Numbered from the stretch's first letter, positions 1 to 58,720 are shown. The stretch: DNA of 64,000 nt from Pogonophryne albipinna (GCA_028583405.1 CM053251.1:6730983-6794982); one strand, 5' to 3'. A program made the numbers and translations. The notes: a model not told the origin generated them from the sequence alone.

Positions 1-334
1 TCGGCAACGCACGCCGCCGTGTGTAGGGGCCGTAAGGTTACGTGCCGCTTTACAGGCGCACGTTGCTCATAAACTACATGTCCCACAATGCATCTCATTT
101 TGTGAGATGCGCACTGAAGAGACTTGCAATTACTTGCAATTATTTGCCCTAGACTTCTGCTTTCAGACGTAGTTAATTATGAAGTTATTACCCTAGATAA
201 TAATCCAATGCAGAGGCAATATTGTTAAATAATACATTATTTTATATATATTATGTATATTTATCTATGTATATTTATATAGTCTTAAAGTTACCACCGG
301 CCCTTTGAGTGCAACCAAAAGTTTGACACCCCTG
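1..334 (+). mobile_element. Right part of a hAT-type MITE (same family as 44287-44972)
   Basis: Runs off the left window edge and ends in GTTTGACACCCCTG at 334, the hAT terminal repeat type CAGGGGTGTCAAAC read in reverse. Its interior (CATAAACTACATGTCCCACA and beyond) is closely similar to 44400-44950. Confidence 0.75.
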
Positions 335-679
335 CCATTTACCGTAAAACTTTTAAAAAGTAAGTCCTGGTTAAAGGTTTTTACAACCGCTAAGAAAGTA
401 TAGGAAGGAGTCTCAGTTCAAATAATAGGCCAAATCTCAACAGCAGTCATTTGATCAGTTTCTAATTTATTTCATTAATTAATAGAAGATGTTGTGGTTC
501 CAGAGTAGCCATTGAATGGTGGAAAATGGCTTGCTTATACATACAGTTTAACGTCAGGTAAGCAGGTTAAAGACATTCAGTCAGTCATTCAAGGTCCTCA
601 TAAGTGTATAGATACAAATATGTATGTGTGAGTCTGCATGCATGTGTGTGTTTGTAATAACTTCTCCACCTGTCTTCAG

Positions 680-47168
<46,489 letters not shown>

Positions 47169-49062
47169 ATCTCAGCGAGGGGACGCTAACGGATGAATTG
47201 AGCAGCGATTTTCACCTGCTGAGGGAGCACAAAGTCAGCCGAGGACCAGCTCTGTCCTCTTCCACTGAGCTCTGACGGCAGAAATACAGTGTTGGCTCCA
47301 CACTAAAACACTTGTTTGTGTTCGAAACTAGTATTTTATACAAGTTACCACTGAAAAACAACAATTGCAGCAACTATTGAGGACAGATTTGCCGGTGCTG
47401 TATTTATCTCGCTAAACCTGGCTCTGTTTGGCATCCAGGGGATAAAACGAGCAGCCGGTTGGAGAAGGAGAACTCTTTTAAGACAATTTGACTAAGTTAT
47501 AAAAAATCTTAATGCTAATATAAAGGTTTTTAAACACAAATTACCCTCATCGCTCCTCATGCCTGCCTCTAACATTTTCACATCCGCACGGTAGGCATAG
47601 AGAAACTGGCTGCATTCATCTTTAAGGGCTTCCCATTTACAAACAAGTGCACATTAATGTCACACTAATGACCACATGAGCACAATCTCATATTTTCTCC
47701 CAACTGAAACGCTGTGGGAATGTGCAATATTGAGTTCCTCCAAGATTTTGAGGGATGTGGACCAAGAGAAAAAGGGCCGGGTCTGACCAAGAAACAACCT
47801 TTTTTTTTTTTTGTTAAAGGTCAGAGGCCACAAGGGAGCCTCCTGAAAGACACAAAGCATTACAAAACATTATCAGACAATCTTTAATTGCTTATTTTGT
47901 TTGTTTGTGTGATAAGAACTGTTATCGACGTATCTTTCTCAGGAAGAGCTGTTTTCACAGATATTCATCGTATGAGTTATATGTTACAATATGTAGGCTT
48001 TGATGGATCTTAAAGATTGTAGAGAAAGTATTTAAATGGCATGACATGTAATGTGGATATTGTTGAGATGGACTGAGTATGGTTACTGCACAGGGAAATA
48101 TTTTAAAGGCTGTATTTAGAAAGTAAATTGTGGACTGTTTTCCTCACAGAGATTTATTGCCAATCATCCATATTCTGAATCTACAGGTTGGCGAAATAAG
48201 AGACGAGCGGAGGGCTGTTTCTGAATCAGGGTAACGTGCACTAGGTGGAAGACTCCTGCACAACACTTGTGAACCTCTCGCTATTTTTAAACATTCATAC
48301 TCACGAACACTGGCGCGTTCAGTCATCAAGGAAACACACGAACAGAAAAAAAAGACTCCTCACAAGAAGGGCTGAGACACGAAGCCCTTTGGTCCAAACT
48401 ATGCATTAGGACATTGTAGCATGATAGAAAAACTTCATTATTGCCATGACTAATTTTCATTACATGTACATACAAGTTACAGGGGGACAGGTCACGGTGG
48501 AATGAAATGTGAAAATGTACCTGTGTGTTTAAGGAGATGTTATGGTATGATAGAGGTCCAAAGATCTGCGAATAAATCATGTGGAAAGGTGTCGAGTTTT
48601 GAATTCAGATGCTGTTTGCTTGTGGGAAAGGACTATGAGTATGTGTATCAACACAATGAGTTTCCTTCATTTTAAAACCGAGACAAATCCATGATATTAA
48701 CACTAGGTAACGATAGGTTTGATATACTTTAATGGCGTTAAATCCACTTTGAGCTGTGGTCATCAAAGTACGTTTTATTAGGTTTAAAGCCACATTTCTT
48801 CTCAGAACACCTGCATGAACTCTAAAGTTATTATCTCAAAGCTTTTCCATTCACATGAATAAATGTTCACTCATTACATATCGGTGTAAATCTATGACAT
48901 AGCCCTATGGTGACTGCAGAGCTGTGACCTGGATGTCTGTGGCGACATTCCCAGGAAAAATCACTAATAAGTACATTTTCAATCAACTATCAAAGGATGG
49001 TGGAGCCTGAGCTAAAGACTCACTCTTCATCTCACTTGTGTGTGAAGCTTTGTACTCTACAC
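47169..49062 (+). other. piezo2 3' UTR and flank
   Basis: No coding sequence is supportable here. Candidate poly(A) signals AATAAA occur at 48571-48576 and 48858-48863, but the true cleavage site cannot be fixed from sequence. The nearer AT-rich region after 47500 carries only weaker variants. Confidence 0.45.
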
Positions 49063-49430
49063 TAGCACCCCCCCCCCCCCAGCGTGTCAGTTTCTCCGCT
49101 GCGAGGCTCCACTAGCACCCCCCCCCCCCCCAGCGTGTCACAGTTTCTCCGCTGCGAGGCTCCACTAGCACCCCCCCCCCCCCCCCAGCGTGTCACAGTT
49201 TCTCCGCTGCGAGGCTCCACTAGCACCCCCCCCCCCCCCAGCGTGTCACAGTTTCTCCGCTGCGAGGCTTCACTAGCACCCCCCCCCCCCCAGCGTGTCA
49301 CAGTTTCTCCGCTGCGAGGCTCCACTAGCACCCCCCCCAAGCGTGTCAGTTTCTCCGCTGCGAGGCTCCACTAGCACCCCCCCCCCCCAGCGTGTCACAG
49401 TTTCGCCGCTGCGAGACGCTACTAGCACCC
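49063..49430. repeat. Minisatellite with C-runs, about seven units
   Basis: Units read AGCGTGTCACAGTTTCTCCG then CTGCGAGGCTCCACTAGCAC and a C-run of 8 to 16 bases. The minus strand therefore has repeated G-runs. It lies between the convergent 3' ends of piezo2 and napg and gives false Pro- or Gly-rich frames. Confidence 0.95.
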
Positions 49431-50924
49431 CACTAGCACCCCAGCCCCCCCTCTGACTGACTTCCCGCGGCGTCCCTGCTCTTGCTCTACCTCAGTACGT
49501 TTTTTTAATGTTTCTAATGTAGAAATGACACATTGTTCCATTTCTATAAAATAACCATCAGCTCTATTTTATCTGTATAAACCAGTGGTAGCCTATACTT
49601 ACTAAAAACAAAGACAAAATCAAGGAGTAGTTTCATTTTATTTTCACAGATTGTAACATTTATGTTCACCCAAGTCCTGTGGAGATTGTTTCTAATGCAC
49701 AGATGCATCTCAGATAATCACAGGACATCAGAATAACAGTATAAATATGCATTAAATGTGTGGAGAGCATTAGCCTCATTAAAGATAAATAGGTTTTAGG
49801 AAGCTACTCCGTCACTGCATGTCTGTCGGAGGCCATTTTGGAGCAGACTGCAGCCGCTGCGAGTCTCACTGATGTGGAAAATCTTTCTGCTAACTCGTTT
49901 AAGAAAATGCACAGAGACCATGAAATACCACACAATGGAAATGTTTATTGATGCATGTGTGAAGTTTGGAGATATGCTTTTGAGGAATATACAAGAAGTG
50001 GGCCACAGCATAAATAAAAAATGTAAACAGTCCCTTTATCACCTTTTGGTATCAGAATAAGTTTGGCTGGCATGTGATTTATATATCCTCCCTAATTAAA
50101 GGCTTCTCACATTTAAGGAATTAGCAATAAGATAACTCACAGAAACACAAAAGCAGCCTTAAAGGGGACATATATGGGGGGAAATGCATTGGAAACATCA
50201 CTGCAGGGTCCTTTTACATGTTTAAGTGCTGAGATGTACTGTGAAAAATTGGAAATAAAGACGGAGCCAAGACTATTTTAGGATTAAGGTGGACAAAAAC
50301 ACACACACCTTGAAAACAGTCAACAATTGGCTACGAGCTGCGCCGTCAGGAACTGTAGTGTTCCTTTAATTTTCTTGAATAAACGGTATCGCTGAAGATT
50401 ATAGTTTAAATCTGAGTTTATCTGCAAATGAATACCTTTTGATTATTAACTATTGCATTATTCCAAACATGCATTAATAAACTGATTGCATATTGTTCCA
50501 GTTACATATTCAACAGGCAGCAGCCATGAATACTGAATAATTTAACTCTGTACAAATAAACACATATACACTGATCAACTCATCAGACATATTACAGTAT
50601 CTCTGATTTTAATATCAATCTTAAGACTACTCACAAACAATAGCGCAAAATGTACAGCGTCACAGAGACCAGAAATAATAACATTTACATACGACAGGCA
50701 TTATTGAACATTGAGGAGTTTTCATTACAAAGGAAATTAAAAAGGCTGCTTAAACTCAGGTGGACTCTTTGCAACACCGACTGTTACTGATGTTTTTAAA
50801 TAATGTATTTCTTAATTTTTGCACAATATAGATTTAACAGCCACATACTTGGCCTTAGAGCTGGATCATTTGTCGAGTTTTTTTAACTTGTAGAGGGAAC
50901 ACGGTAGATTCGGCTCTCTGGAGG
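49431..50924 (-). other. napg 3' UTR and flank
   Basis: No coding sequence. A minus-strand AATAAA (plus TTTATT) lies at about 49943-49948, roughly 980 bp after the napg stop, and is one candidate poly(A) signal. Confidence 0.35.
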
Positions 50925-51053
50925 TTAACACAGCCCTCCCTCATAATCATCCTCTTCTGGCGCTCCACCAGCGCCCCCTTGTGGTGCGGCGGCAGCCTTC
51001 TTCTTCTTTGTTCCGCCCCCGGGGACCCTCAGGGAGAGGGCCAGCTTGGCGTA
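50925..51053 (-). CDS. napg: napg exon 12 (stop codon)
   Basis: Acceptor TCACAG. Encodes YAKLALSLRVPGGGTKKKKA, an Ala/Gly-rich stretch and the acidic end EDDYEGGLC before TAA. This matches the human tail YAKLGLSLVVPGGG and DEYSGGLC. Confidence 0.95.
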   Translation of the reverse strand, partial: YAKLALSLRVPGGGTKKKKAAAAPQGGAGGAPEEDDYEGGLC

Positions 51054-54000
51054 CTGTGAGGGGGGAAAAAGAGTCGTCAGATATCAGATCCTCAAAATTG
51101 TATTTTCTCAATAAGCTTCTTGCAGTGATTGAAGCACATGACGCTTTTTCGGCAGAGTTTTACTGAATTATTTCACATGAGATTTCTGTTCATTTCTGTT
51201 CCTTAGACAGTCATTAGTCCTGATGAAGCAGATTGGATACGTTTTTGAGTGTTTTACTATAATAAATAATATGTAAAGCCTTGGATCTATTTCTCTAGGG
51301 TGTATCAAACTCAATTTCACACAAGGAAATGAGAATCCCGTCAATGGCCAGACATGTTTAGTTTATTGACATGCTTTTATTTAATCGAAAAACTAAAATA
51401 TCTCATATGGACTTCTTACATACAATTTGACAAACATTGTTAGCCACAGTTACTTTCTTTTTTAAGTCAAAGTTGCTGGTCCTCCCAAGAGAGATGACTG
51501 TGTCTTTAAGTGGATCTCTGAGATTTTCCCACAGGAAGAACAGCGCTTCATTGTGAAATCTGACTTTTGTGTGAAAATGAAGAAAGTGTTTTAGCGGCGA
51601 GGGTGAGACCACAGGCGAGTAAGTGACATTAAACATTTAACCATCCAGAAGACAATGAACAAAGCAAGACAAGGACAAATGAAAACCATAATAACTGTTG
51701 ATCGGTTTGTCCATTTTTGACCGTATACAAAGAAAAAATCCATATAAATAAAGCTGTCATTTAATATAAAGTCATTTTTGTCAGAATTGTCCCATACTCC
51801 TCTCTGGTTCTCCCCCCCGTATTAAAAAACATATTCAGAAGTACTTATGGATCACCAGTACTCACGTCATTGTCCATGTACTTCAGTAGAGGCGAGTTGC
51901 ACACGCGGTAGACCTGATCCTCGTCCTGCTCGTCGTAGCCCTGCAGTAGCGTCTCCATGGCGACAGAGTCCTCACTCCCACTGTACCCGGGCAGACTGGA
52001 CGACACCAAGAAACACATCATGTAAAGACCCTCGTTTTTAAGTGTTTTCACGATGATCATGTGGAGGGTAAACAATCTCCAAAGAGAGCCTCTGCATTTG
52101 ATCGACGATGGACTCAGGCCACAGATGACAGAAACGAAAGAATATGGTAAAAGAAAAACGTACCTGTAACTTTCTCTGACACATTTATCAGCTGCTACGT
52201 AGTCCGCTCTATGGAGATGAATCAGCACTTGGACAGTTGTTTTCTGAAGAGTGAAAAACAGACCAACACATATGTTTACTCTATTTCTTTTAGGAGCACC
52301 TGCTCTTCTTGTTACCATGTGACATATATTCAATAATACACAGTGCTGTGTTATATATTGATCAGCTGAGAGGAATAGAATAAGAACTGAGTTGGTTATC
52401 TGGTAAATGTATTCTAGAGGTAGTATATACTGTAAAGCTTAATTAAGTTGCTAATGAGAGATCTGGATAACATTAGCATTGTAACCCACCTTGAAGCACA
52501 TGGGGAAGTTCTCGATATCTTTGTACATGTTCTTCTCTTTCAGCACAGCGACGGACGCCTCATCCAACCTGGAGGGTCAAACGAGAAAGTGAGGAATGAG
52601 GAACAGGTACTGTTTAAGATTTTTCATAGTTGCAAGTGAATATTTAAATACATTTGAGCCATCAGCTTGTAAGCCTTTATTTATGGGATAGATCTCAGAG
52701 AGTTATTGGAATAAAGGTTTGTGGATAAGTCCATCACCTTGTTCCGTACATAAGCATTTGCTAAAACAGGACAGCTATAATCCTGTGTTGCATTACACCA
52801 CCTAGCATGTGGCAGCATTATCATCACCGTCCTTCCATATATATCTGTATCTCTTTACCTTCTTAACCTGACCAGGAGTCTGGAGGCTTTCCCCAGCATC
52901 TCCACTGCCTGGCGCAGGCGGTCCTCATTCTACAGAGAGAGGCAACATGGATGTTTATCAGCGGAACAAAATAAAAACAAGTTAAATGATTCATTCAGGT
53001 TTTGTTGGAAGCTTACCTCAAACACACCAGCTGCCTTCTGATACAGGTCCACAGCTTTCTCTAGATTGATAGGCTCTATCAGTCTGAAGAATAAAGGAAA
53101 AGGTTAAGAGGAAAGCAAATGTGCAAGTATTAAAAAAGATTATGCAATGGACAGAGATATAGTCCCAAAGATGTGTGTTAATGTAATGCATACAGACAGA
53201 AGATGTTAAATATCAATTTTCTCAAGTGTATTCAAAAATAAAGTTGTTTTACTTTCCAGCGCGGTCCAGAGCCATGGCAGCGGTGTCAGGAGTCCCGTTC
53301 TCCATGTACATCATGCAGGCTTTCTCTATTAAGTCAATGGCTTCCGGCATCTTCTTTTGCTCCTGATGCAATGCAGACACAGCAGAGTTACAATTCTGCT
53401 GCAGAAACGTTACCTACGTCTACCTGCTAGAGTTTAATGTTAAATCTGCACATACCTTCATCATCATTCCTGCCTGTTCAATAGCCCTGAGGAAAAGAAG
53501 GAGAATTTGTATTAAATAAGAGTTATAATGTTAGTTGCTGGCTTAGAGTAATAACTGGGTCATACAACTTGACACTTACTTTGCAGCATGAAACAGACTG
53601 TAGGAAAGGTTAAGGAAATAACAATACAGACAAAAGTGCAGTGTCATGAAACTGTGATCAGAGTACAGAGAGGATACGTCTTGTTTTCTGTTTGATATTC
53701 TGCTTCCTTCAAGTAAGCATCCGTTGCTTGTTCATACTGCTTTGCATTCTTGAAGCACACAGCTACACACAAAAGGAGGGACAGGTTAACAGTTAGTAGT
53801 ACAAAGGTGGTAAATGATAGCTATAAATAAAGAAATAACATTGACTTTACCTGCTTTGGCATATTCTGACGCAGCACTGTCAAAATCAGGCTTCCACTTA
53901 GTCAGACTTGTCTTTAGGCTAAAAAACATGACGATAACAAATATTAGGAACTACAGGATCACAGGGTCTTCTGTTCCCCAAATGAATATCCTCTCAATAT

Positions 54001-54620
54001 GGCATATTAATAAGACATTTGAATGTTGAAGTGTAACATGTTGAAATCATCCACCCCCAGTTTACAGCCTAAAGGTATTATACTGCTTGAAACCGATGCA
54101 CTCAAATTCGATGCAAGATATTAGTCTTTTTACCTTTATATGTATAAACTGACTTATCAGATTGTTACCATTTAAGCTGCATTTCAAAACATATAGCTCA
54201 ATTCATTATTTAGCTATTTGAACTGTGAAGATAGCCATTACACATGTATTACAATGTGTATATTACTAACATGGACCATGGGAAAATAGTGATGACCCCA
54301 GCAAAATACAAACGCCTGAATCATAGCAGACTTAGCTAGATTTTCATTGTATTGACATTCAACAGAAAAATACACAATTGCTGCTTATTTATTGTATATT
54401 AAATCGACCTATAATGACGTGACGATGCAATATTTAGTCATGTATGCCGCATAACCCACGGTGAAAATGCCTCAGTGGCCTTTACTGAAAGCTAACATCA
54501 ATAGTAAAAAACAAACGGCTGTTTCCTGTAAATTACTTAAACGAGATTATGTATCGTAACTCACTATTTTTCAGCTTTAGCTATATGGTCATGGGCTTCG
54601 TTTATCTTCTGAGCAGCCAT
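50925..54620 (-). CDS. napg: Gamma-soluble NSF attachment protein, complete (12 exons, 307 aa)
   Basis: Gamma-SNAP is a cytosolic adaptor that binds SNARE complexes and recruits the NSF ATPase to disassemble them after membrane fusion. The start MAAQKINEAHDHIAKAEKYL is read from 54620 and matches the human N-terminus MAAQKINEG. The helical repeat array follows (DFDSAASEYAKAAVCFKNAK, GTPDTAAMALDRAG, LLQGYDEQDEDQVY), and the protein ends in a basic then acidic tail EDDYEGGLC at the TAA 50925-50927. Length 307 is close to the human 312. All 12 exons have AG/GT borders and joined phases. It lies tail to tail with piezo2, 3.76 kb apart, as in human 18p11. No defect was seen. Confidence 0.97.
51866..51995 (-). 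CDS. napg: napg exon 11
   Basis: Acceptor GTCCAG, donor GTGAGT. Encodes LPGYSGSEDSVAMETLLQGY and NSPLLKYMDND, matching human IPGFNGSEDCAALEQLLEGY and NSPLFKYMDND. Confidence 0.96.
52164..52243 (-). CDS. napg: napg exon 10
   Basis: Acceptor CTTCAG, donor GTACGT. Encodes KTTVQVLIHLHRADYVAADK and CVRESY, the conserved HLHRxDYVAAxxCVRESY block. Confidence 0.96.
52490..52568 (-). CDS. napg: napg exon 9
   Basis: Acceptor CTCCAG, donor GTGGGT. Encodes LDEASVAVLKEKNMYKDIEN and FPMCFK, matching human FDEAALSIQKEKNIYKEIENYPTCYK. Confidence 0.95.
52859..52929 (-). CDS. napg: napg exon 8
   Basis: Acceptor CTGTAG, donor GTAAAG. Encodes NEDRLRQAVEMLGKASRLLV plus RLR, as in human NEERLRQAVELLGKASRLLVRG. 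Confidence 0.96.
53017..53083 (-). CDS. napg: napg exon 7
   Basis: Acceptor CTTCAG, donor GTAAGC. Encodes LIEPINLEKAVDLYQKAAGV plus FE, equivalent to human LIENVDPEKAVQLYQQTANVFE. Confidence 0.95.
53253..53362 (-). CDS. napg: napg exon 6
   Basis: Acceptor CATCAG, donor GTAAAA. Encodes EQKKMPEAIDLIEKACMMYM and ENGTPDTAAMALDRAG, near-identical to human. Confidence 0.96.
53456..53486 (-). CDS. napg: napg exon 5
   Basis: A 31-bp exon between CCTCAG and GTATGT. Encodes AIEQAGMMMK, matching human AYEQAGMMLK. Confidence 0.92.
53580..53597 (-). CDS. napg: napg exon 4, 18-bp microexon
   Basis: Acceptor CCTACAG, donor GTAAGT. Encodes LFHAA and parts of its flanking codons, needed to join exon 3 (..ENKT) to exon 5 (K-AIEQAG) exactly as in human ALFHAAKAYEQAG. 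Too short to be found as an open frame. Confidence 0.9.
53678..53762 (-). CDS. napg: napg exon 3
   Basis: Acceptor GTGTAG, donor GTATCC. Encodes VCFKNAKQYEQATDAYLKEA and EYQTENK, matching human FKNAKQFEQAKDACLREA. Confidence 0.95.
53851..53918 (-). CDS. napg: napg exon 2
   Basis: Acceptor TTTTAG, donor GTAAAG. Encodes LKTSLTKWKPDFDSAASEYA, the first tetratricopeptide-like helix of gamma-SNAP. Confidence 0.95.
54565..54620 (-). CDS. napg: napg exon 1 (start codon)
   Basis: Start ATG is the reverse complement of 54618-54620; donor GTGAGT is read from 54564 downward. Encodes MAAQKINEAHDHIAKAEK plus two bases of a Tyr codon. There is no upstream in-frame ATG in the immediately preceding sequence that improves the match to the family. 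Confidence 0.95.
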
Positions 54621-54790
54621 GCTGTCGTTAACTCGAAGAGGTTTAGCGATTTGTTATGGATAAAGAGCGATGTTGTATTGTCGCTGTTTGGATTAACAGG
54701 AACTCCTCTTCGGACGCAACGTCACGGACGTCATCCGATGTCGCAGACTACGGGTGCCGCAGAGGACACGATGCAGCAGGAAAGCGAACA
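54621..54790 (-). promoter_or_regulatory. Probable napg promoter / 5' UTR
   Basis: Sequence directly upstream of the napg start is CpG-richer than its surroundings and contains GGACGTCATCC at about 54726-54736, seven of eight bases of a cAMP-response element. No TATA box is evident. Assignment rests mainly on position; the transcription start is not known. Confidence 0.4.
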
Positions 54791-55634
54791 CACTGGCTGC
54801 TGTGATTTGTGTTTTACGATACAGAAATACAGTAACTTCACCCACTTTAGGTATTTGCTGTGCGACAGAATAAAGCACGACATAGCAGGCAACCAAAGAA
54901 TGTTAGGTGAACAACTGCAGGTGGAAGAATAAACAAAACAAATAAAACAATAGGTACATTGAAACCAAATGCACAGCCATTGTATTAATCCTTCTGTTTA
55001 AAGAGCCTTGTGACAGCAAAACATCAGCTTCTTCCATTATAGATATGTTTCTACAGATTTCTATGCCCCATTTAAAATATATTGATACTTATATGGGCAA
55101 CATATAATCTGTCACTGCCAATATAATCCCCTAAAAGTGTACATACAGAGACATACAGTTACATACTGCACTTTATATATATTCATTCATTTGTATTATT
55201 ATTTTTGCAATATTTGTATAGTTTACATTTTACAGAACACTTGAATTGTATTTAGACTTTGTATTATTTCGTATTCCATTGTTTTGCCAGTGGAGCTTAA
55301 TTTATATGTATTTTAATTATTTAAATACATGTCTATCACTTGTTTTGTTTTGACCGATTCACTCTCTTGAGCACTGCTCTATAGAATATGGGCCTGCTGT
55401 CTGACTGCTTTTAAAAATCTGACTTAATGGCAAAATCTGACTAAAGATTGAACAGCCCACAACTTGCATCATTTTAGACACAGGTTAAACACTGGATGAA
55501 ACAATGGGCATACCTTTACAATTGTCAGAGCAGAATCAAAGAAGTTCATGACACCTGAGAAGCAATGGTCACAAAAATCCTTTCATTTTTTGGCACACAA
55601 CTGTTTATAGTTTCAGGTCTTCTTTAGTTTAATG
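54791..55634. other. Upstream of napg, nothing recognised
   Basis: AT-rich intergenic sequence; no exon or repeat with supportable ends. Confidence 0.5.
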
Positions 55635-56081
55635 CAGTTTTCCCAAAACTTTTTCAGTCGGGCCCCCCTTGGGTAATTGGAAATATTTTCGGGCCCCCCC
55701 ATTTCCCATTTATATTGGTAGGATTAATTGTATATGGTTGTAAAAACATTACATTTTCTCTGCTAATAATAAGAAGATACAAAGATCCAACTATAATTTT
55801 ACATTTTATTATGGATTACACATGAACAAAAGTGTTTGTAATAGATACTGTGAATTAATTTAGCCTAATTAAAACTAGTAGGCCTTCTTCCCTGAGTAGT
55901 AGATTTTTAAATTCAAATTTCTTCAAGGAAAATATATTAATGAACACTTAAATACTATTTCTACTGCAGGTTGCAAACTATCACATCACTATACCATTCC
56001 TATTCCACACATAGCCTATCAATGACTTGTGTTAATTGCTTTACCCACCAGGGGTCACGCCCCACAGTTTGAAAACCACTG
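55635..56081. mobile_element. hAT-type element, older copy
   Basis: Left end CAGTTTTCCCAAAACTTTTT and right end CAGTTTGAAAACCACTG correspond to the CAGTGGTT.. family at 14322-14774; GGGCCCCCC motifs also match. The flanking octamers no longer match, which suggests an older insertion. Confidence 0.65.
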
Positions 56082-57671
56082 GGTTAGTAAACCATAGAGA
56101 GGCGAAGTCCCTCCCTTTCCAGTGGACCTCCATGGGACCTTATTTCGGAAAAAATATGTATTGAAGTCAATGGCGAGAGAAAGATTATCTTTCGATCCCG
56201 TTTGAATTTGAATCGCACAACTACACACGACACCAAGGTGGCCGTCACTGTCTTGCCAAACAAGGGATTGACTACCCTCACTATCACCACAATGAAACAC
56301 GTCCAGAAGAATGTCATGCAAAGCTGCCTGCCTGCCTTCCTTCGATTCTCCCTGAACTGCCCACATAAATCCGAAAAATTCACTAAGTGTTGAGGCCAAA
56401 ATTGACCACCCAACAAACAGTTAGGAGCACGTTTCAGGCAATTTGGATTCGATTGGTACTTTGCAGAATCTTTTTTTTCCTTTTTTTTTTATGCCTCCCC
56501 CCCACTAATTGGATGACGCTGAGTCGGATGGTAGGTGACATCAATGGTCTACAACTTTTCAATAAGAAGTTACAGATTTTTGAAATAGTTGCAGATTTTC
56601 CTTTTTTTTTATTTTTATTTTTTTTATTTTTTAAAAACACTTTTTCAGACTCAGAAAAGGACGTTGAATCGAATGGGCTAGGTCTCGGACTCTAATGTTG
56701 TTGTTTTTTGTTTTGTCTTTTATCAAAATATATCTATTCCAACTTACTTTTTGACGCTGAATCCAACGGTGCCAGTCTCGAAGCTGTACGACCCCTAGTG
56801 GCCAAGATAATAATAAATAACTGTCTCAAAGGCTTGGAATTTTTTTTTCTTCAAAATCAAACACCAGATTCTGGGTCAGCGCGCTGCCCCGAACGTGCCC
56901 ATATAACTTTCGTCACACACGGCCTTACGGTTCTCTTTAATTGGCTGGGGTCAAGGGGCTTTCTATTTTGCGTTATATCTCGATAACTATAAGGTTTTGG
57001 AATCGGCCTTTCGGATGTGTCCTACAGCTCATCAAGGCGCACGCGTGGATGCCCTTGGTGTCCCGGTCCGACATTCCTACGAGAAGTTTGTTTTTCAAAG
57101 TTTTCATTCAGTATGGCCTAAAGGTCTTACCCTCTGTGAGGCTCCCTGAAAGTGCAGGACTCTGGGTGGGAGTGTCGTACGAGAAAGGCAAAGACATCCA
57201 TGCGTGCGTCTTGGCGAGCTGTACAACATATCCGAAAGGCGGATTCTAAAAACCTATCGTTGTGGAGTTAGAACGATTTATTGCACTGTAAGACCGAACA
57301 GTACAAGCTTCTTGAAGAATATGGGTTGTTTTAACCCAAACATTTATAAAAGTTAATTCACCGCTAATTTTCTGATGACTATGAACTGACCCCCTAGCGC
57401 CGCCACTGTTTGAGCCTATGTGTGTGTAGTGGCGTTTTGTCGGGGTTGTGGGTTTTGACACGCCTCTCTTTGTTTCCAAACATATTAAGCGGACATCGTG
57501 GTTGAATTAGATGAGCTTTATTCATTGGTCCAGACGGCGTATAAACAGGAGGACACATTTCTTCGCTTCATACGTAATAAAAGTTTCAGTCTCCAAAAGA
57601 ACAAAAAGAACACGGTCAAAATACTTTTCCGTTTCCCCGTCTCATATAGCCATGCACGTGATACTGACGCT
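56082..57671. repeat. Unclassified repeat-like region
   Basis: The composition differs from the neighbouring AT-rich DNA, with several stop-free frames up to 114 codons on both strands but no recognisable protein. Sequences such as GGACCTCCATGGGACCTTAT look like dispersed fish repeats. Positions 57300-57389 recur exactly at 63425-63514. Confidence 0.35.
57300..57389 (+). repeat. 90-bp exact direct repeat, left copy
   Basis: Identical to 63425-63514 over 90 bases, beginning AGTACAAGCTTCTTGAAGAA and ending GATGACTATGAACTGA. Confidence 0.95.
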
Positions 57672-58599
57672 AGTGCTGCACGATTCTTGCTCAAATGTGA
57701 ATCACGATTTTCCTCCATAAGAATTGAGATCACGATTCTCACACGATTCTCATCGTTTCAATGAAAATATTTATTGCACTCTTACTCTTAGACGTCACGT
57801 GAGTACAATGAATTTAAACAGACAACATTTGTCTCTCTTGTAACAAAAACATAACTTTGTCTTTAGTCTGTAGTTGCTGAATACTGAACAAACATTATTA
57901 CATTCAAAATGTGGCACCTGGAGCCAACTATTGTGGCTTTAAACAGACACCATCAACATCAAAGTGCTTGACTTAAATCCAAGTCTCAGTTTCTTGTAGC
58001 AAAAACATAGAGTAACTAAAATGAATTTGACAGCCAACTACTGTGGCTTTAAACAAAGTGCTTGACTTAAACTCAAGTCTCTCTGGTAACAAAACATACA
58101 GTAACTAAAATAAAGATATTGCTGCTGCCCAGAGACGTGCACACATAGACTCTAGGTAGTGCTTGAGCACCTGCCCGTTTTGCCCTCTGGACAGCAATGT
58201 GCCCTTTTTTTCCAGTTTTGTTTTTTTCCAGTGTACAGTATGTGGCTCATGGTAACATCGATCAATTCTGGATTAAAAGCTTCTAATATATACAACAATG
58301 TCCCAAATGCGCGTTGTAATTTTGTCAGACATCCCCACACGTGCCCCGCGGCACTCCCGTACGTGCCCTGGCTGCAGCCCCTCCCTTCCCTGCTCTCAAC
58401 GTGAACGCGCAGCGCGCAGAGCTGACAGTCAGTCACTCAGTCAGACAGGCCACGGCGGGTGTGTGGTGCAGCAGCACGCAGCAACACGCAGCAACACGAT
58501 TAAAAGTGCCCTAGTGACGACCAAGTAAGTAACCACCAGGTAACAAATACAACAAGTGTATTGTTTAATACCCTAAATCAGATGCCAAACTAAACTATA

Positions 58600-58720
58600 C
58601 AGGGTTCGTACGGTCATTGAAAACCTGGAAAAGTCATGGAAATTCAAAATGCAAATTCCAGGCCCTGGAAAAGTTATGGAAAACAATATTTTTCCCAAAG
58701 TTTTGGAAAAGTCATGGAAA
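58600..58720. repeat. Dispersed repeat fragment
   Basis: AGGGTTCGTACGGTCATTGA and AACCTGGAAAAGTCATGGAA with an internal ~25-bp partial duplication is a string widely repeated in fish genomes. Ends unclear. Confidence 0.4.

Noticed and set aside
49062..49374. Pro-rich and Gly-rich repetitive frames
   Set aside because: Products of the C-run minisatellite; unit lengths vary and no gene signals flank them.
54549..54932. 127-codon plus-strand frame over the napg first exon
   Set aside because: Antisense to napg exon 1 and its promoter, with no family similarity.
56055..56416. 114- and 110-codon overlapping minus-strand frames
   Set aside because: No splice context, no recognised family, and they overlap a hAT terminus.
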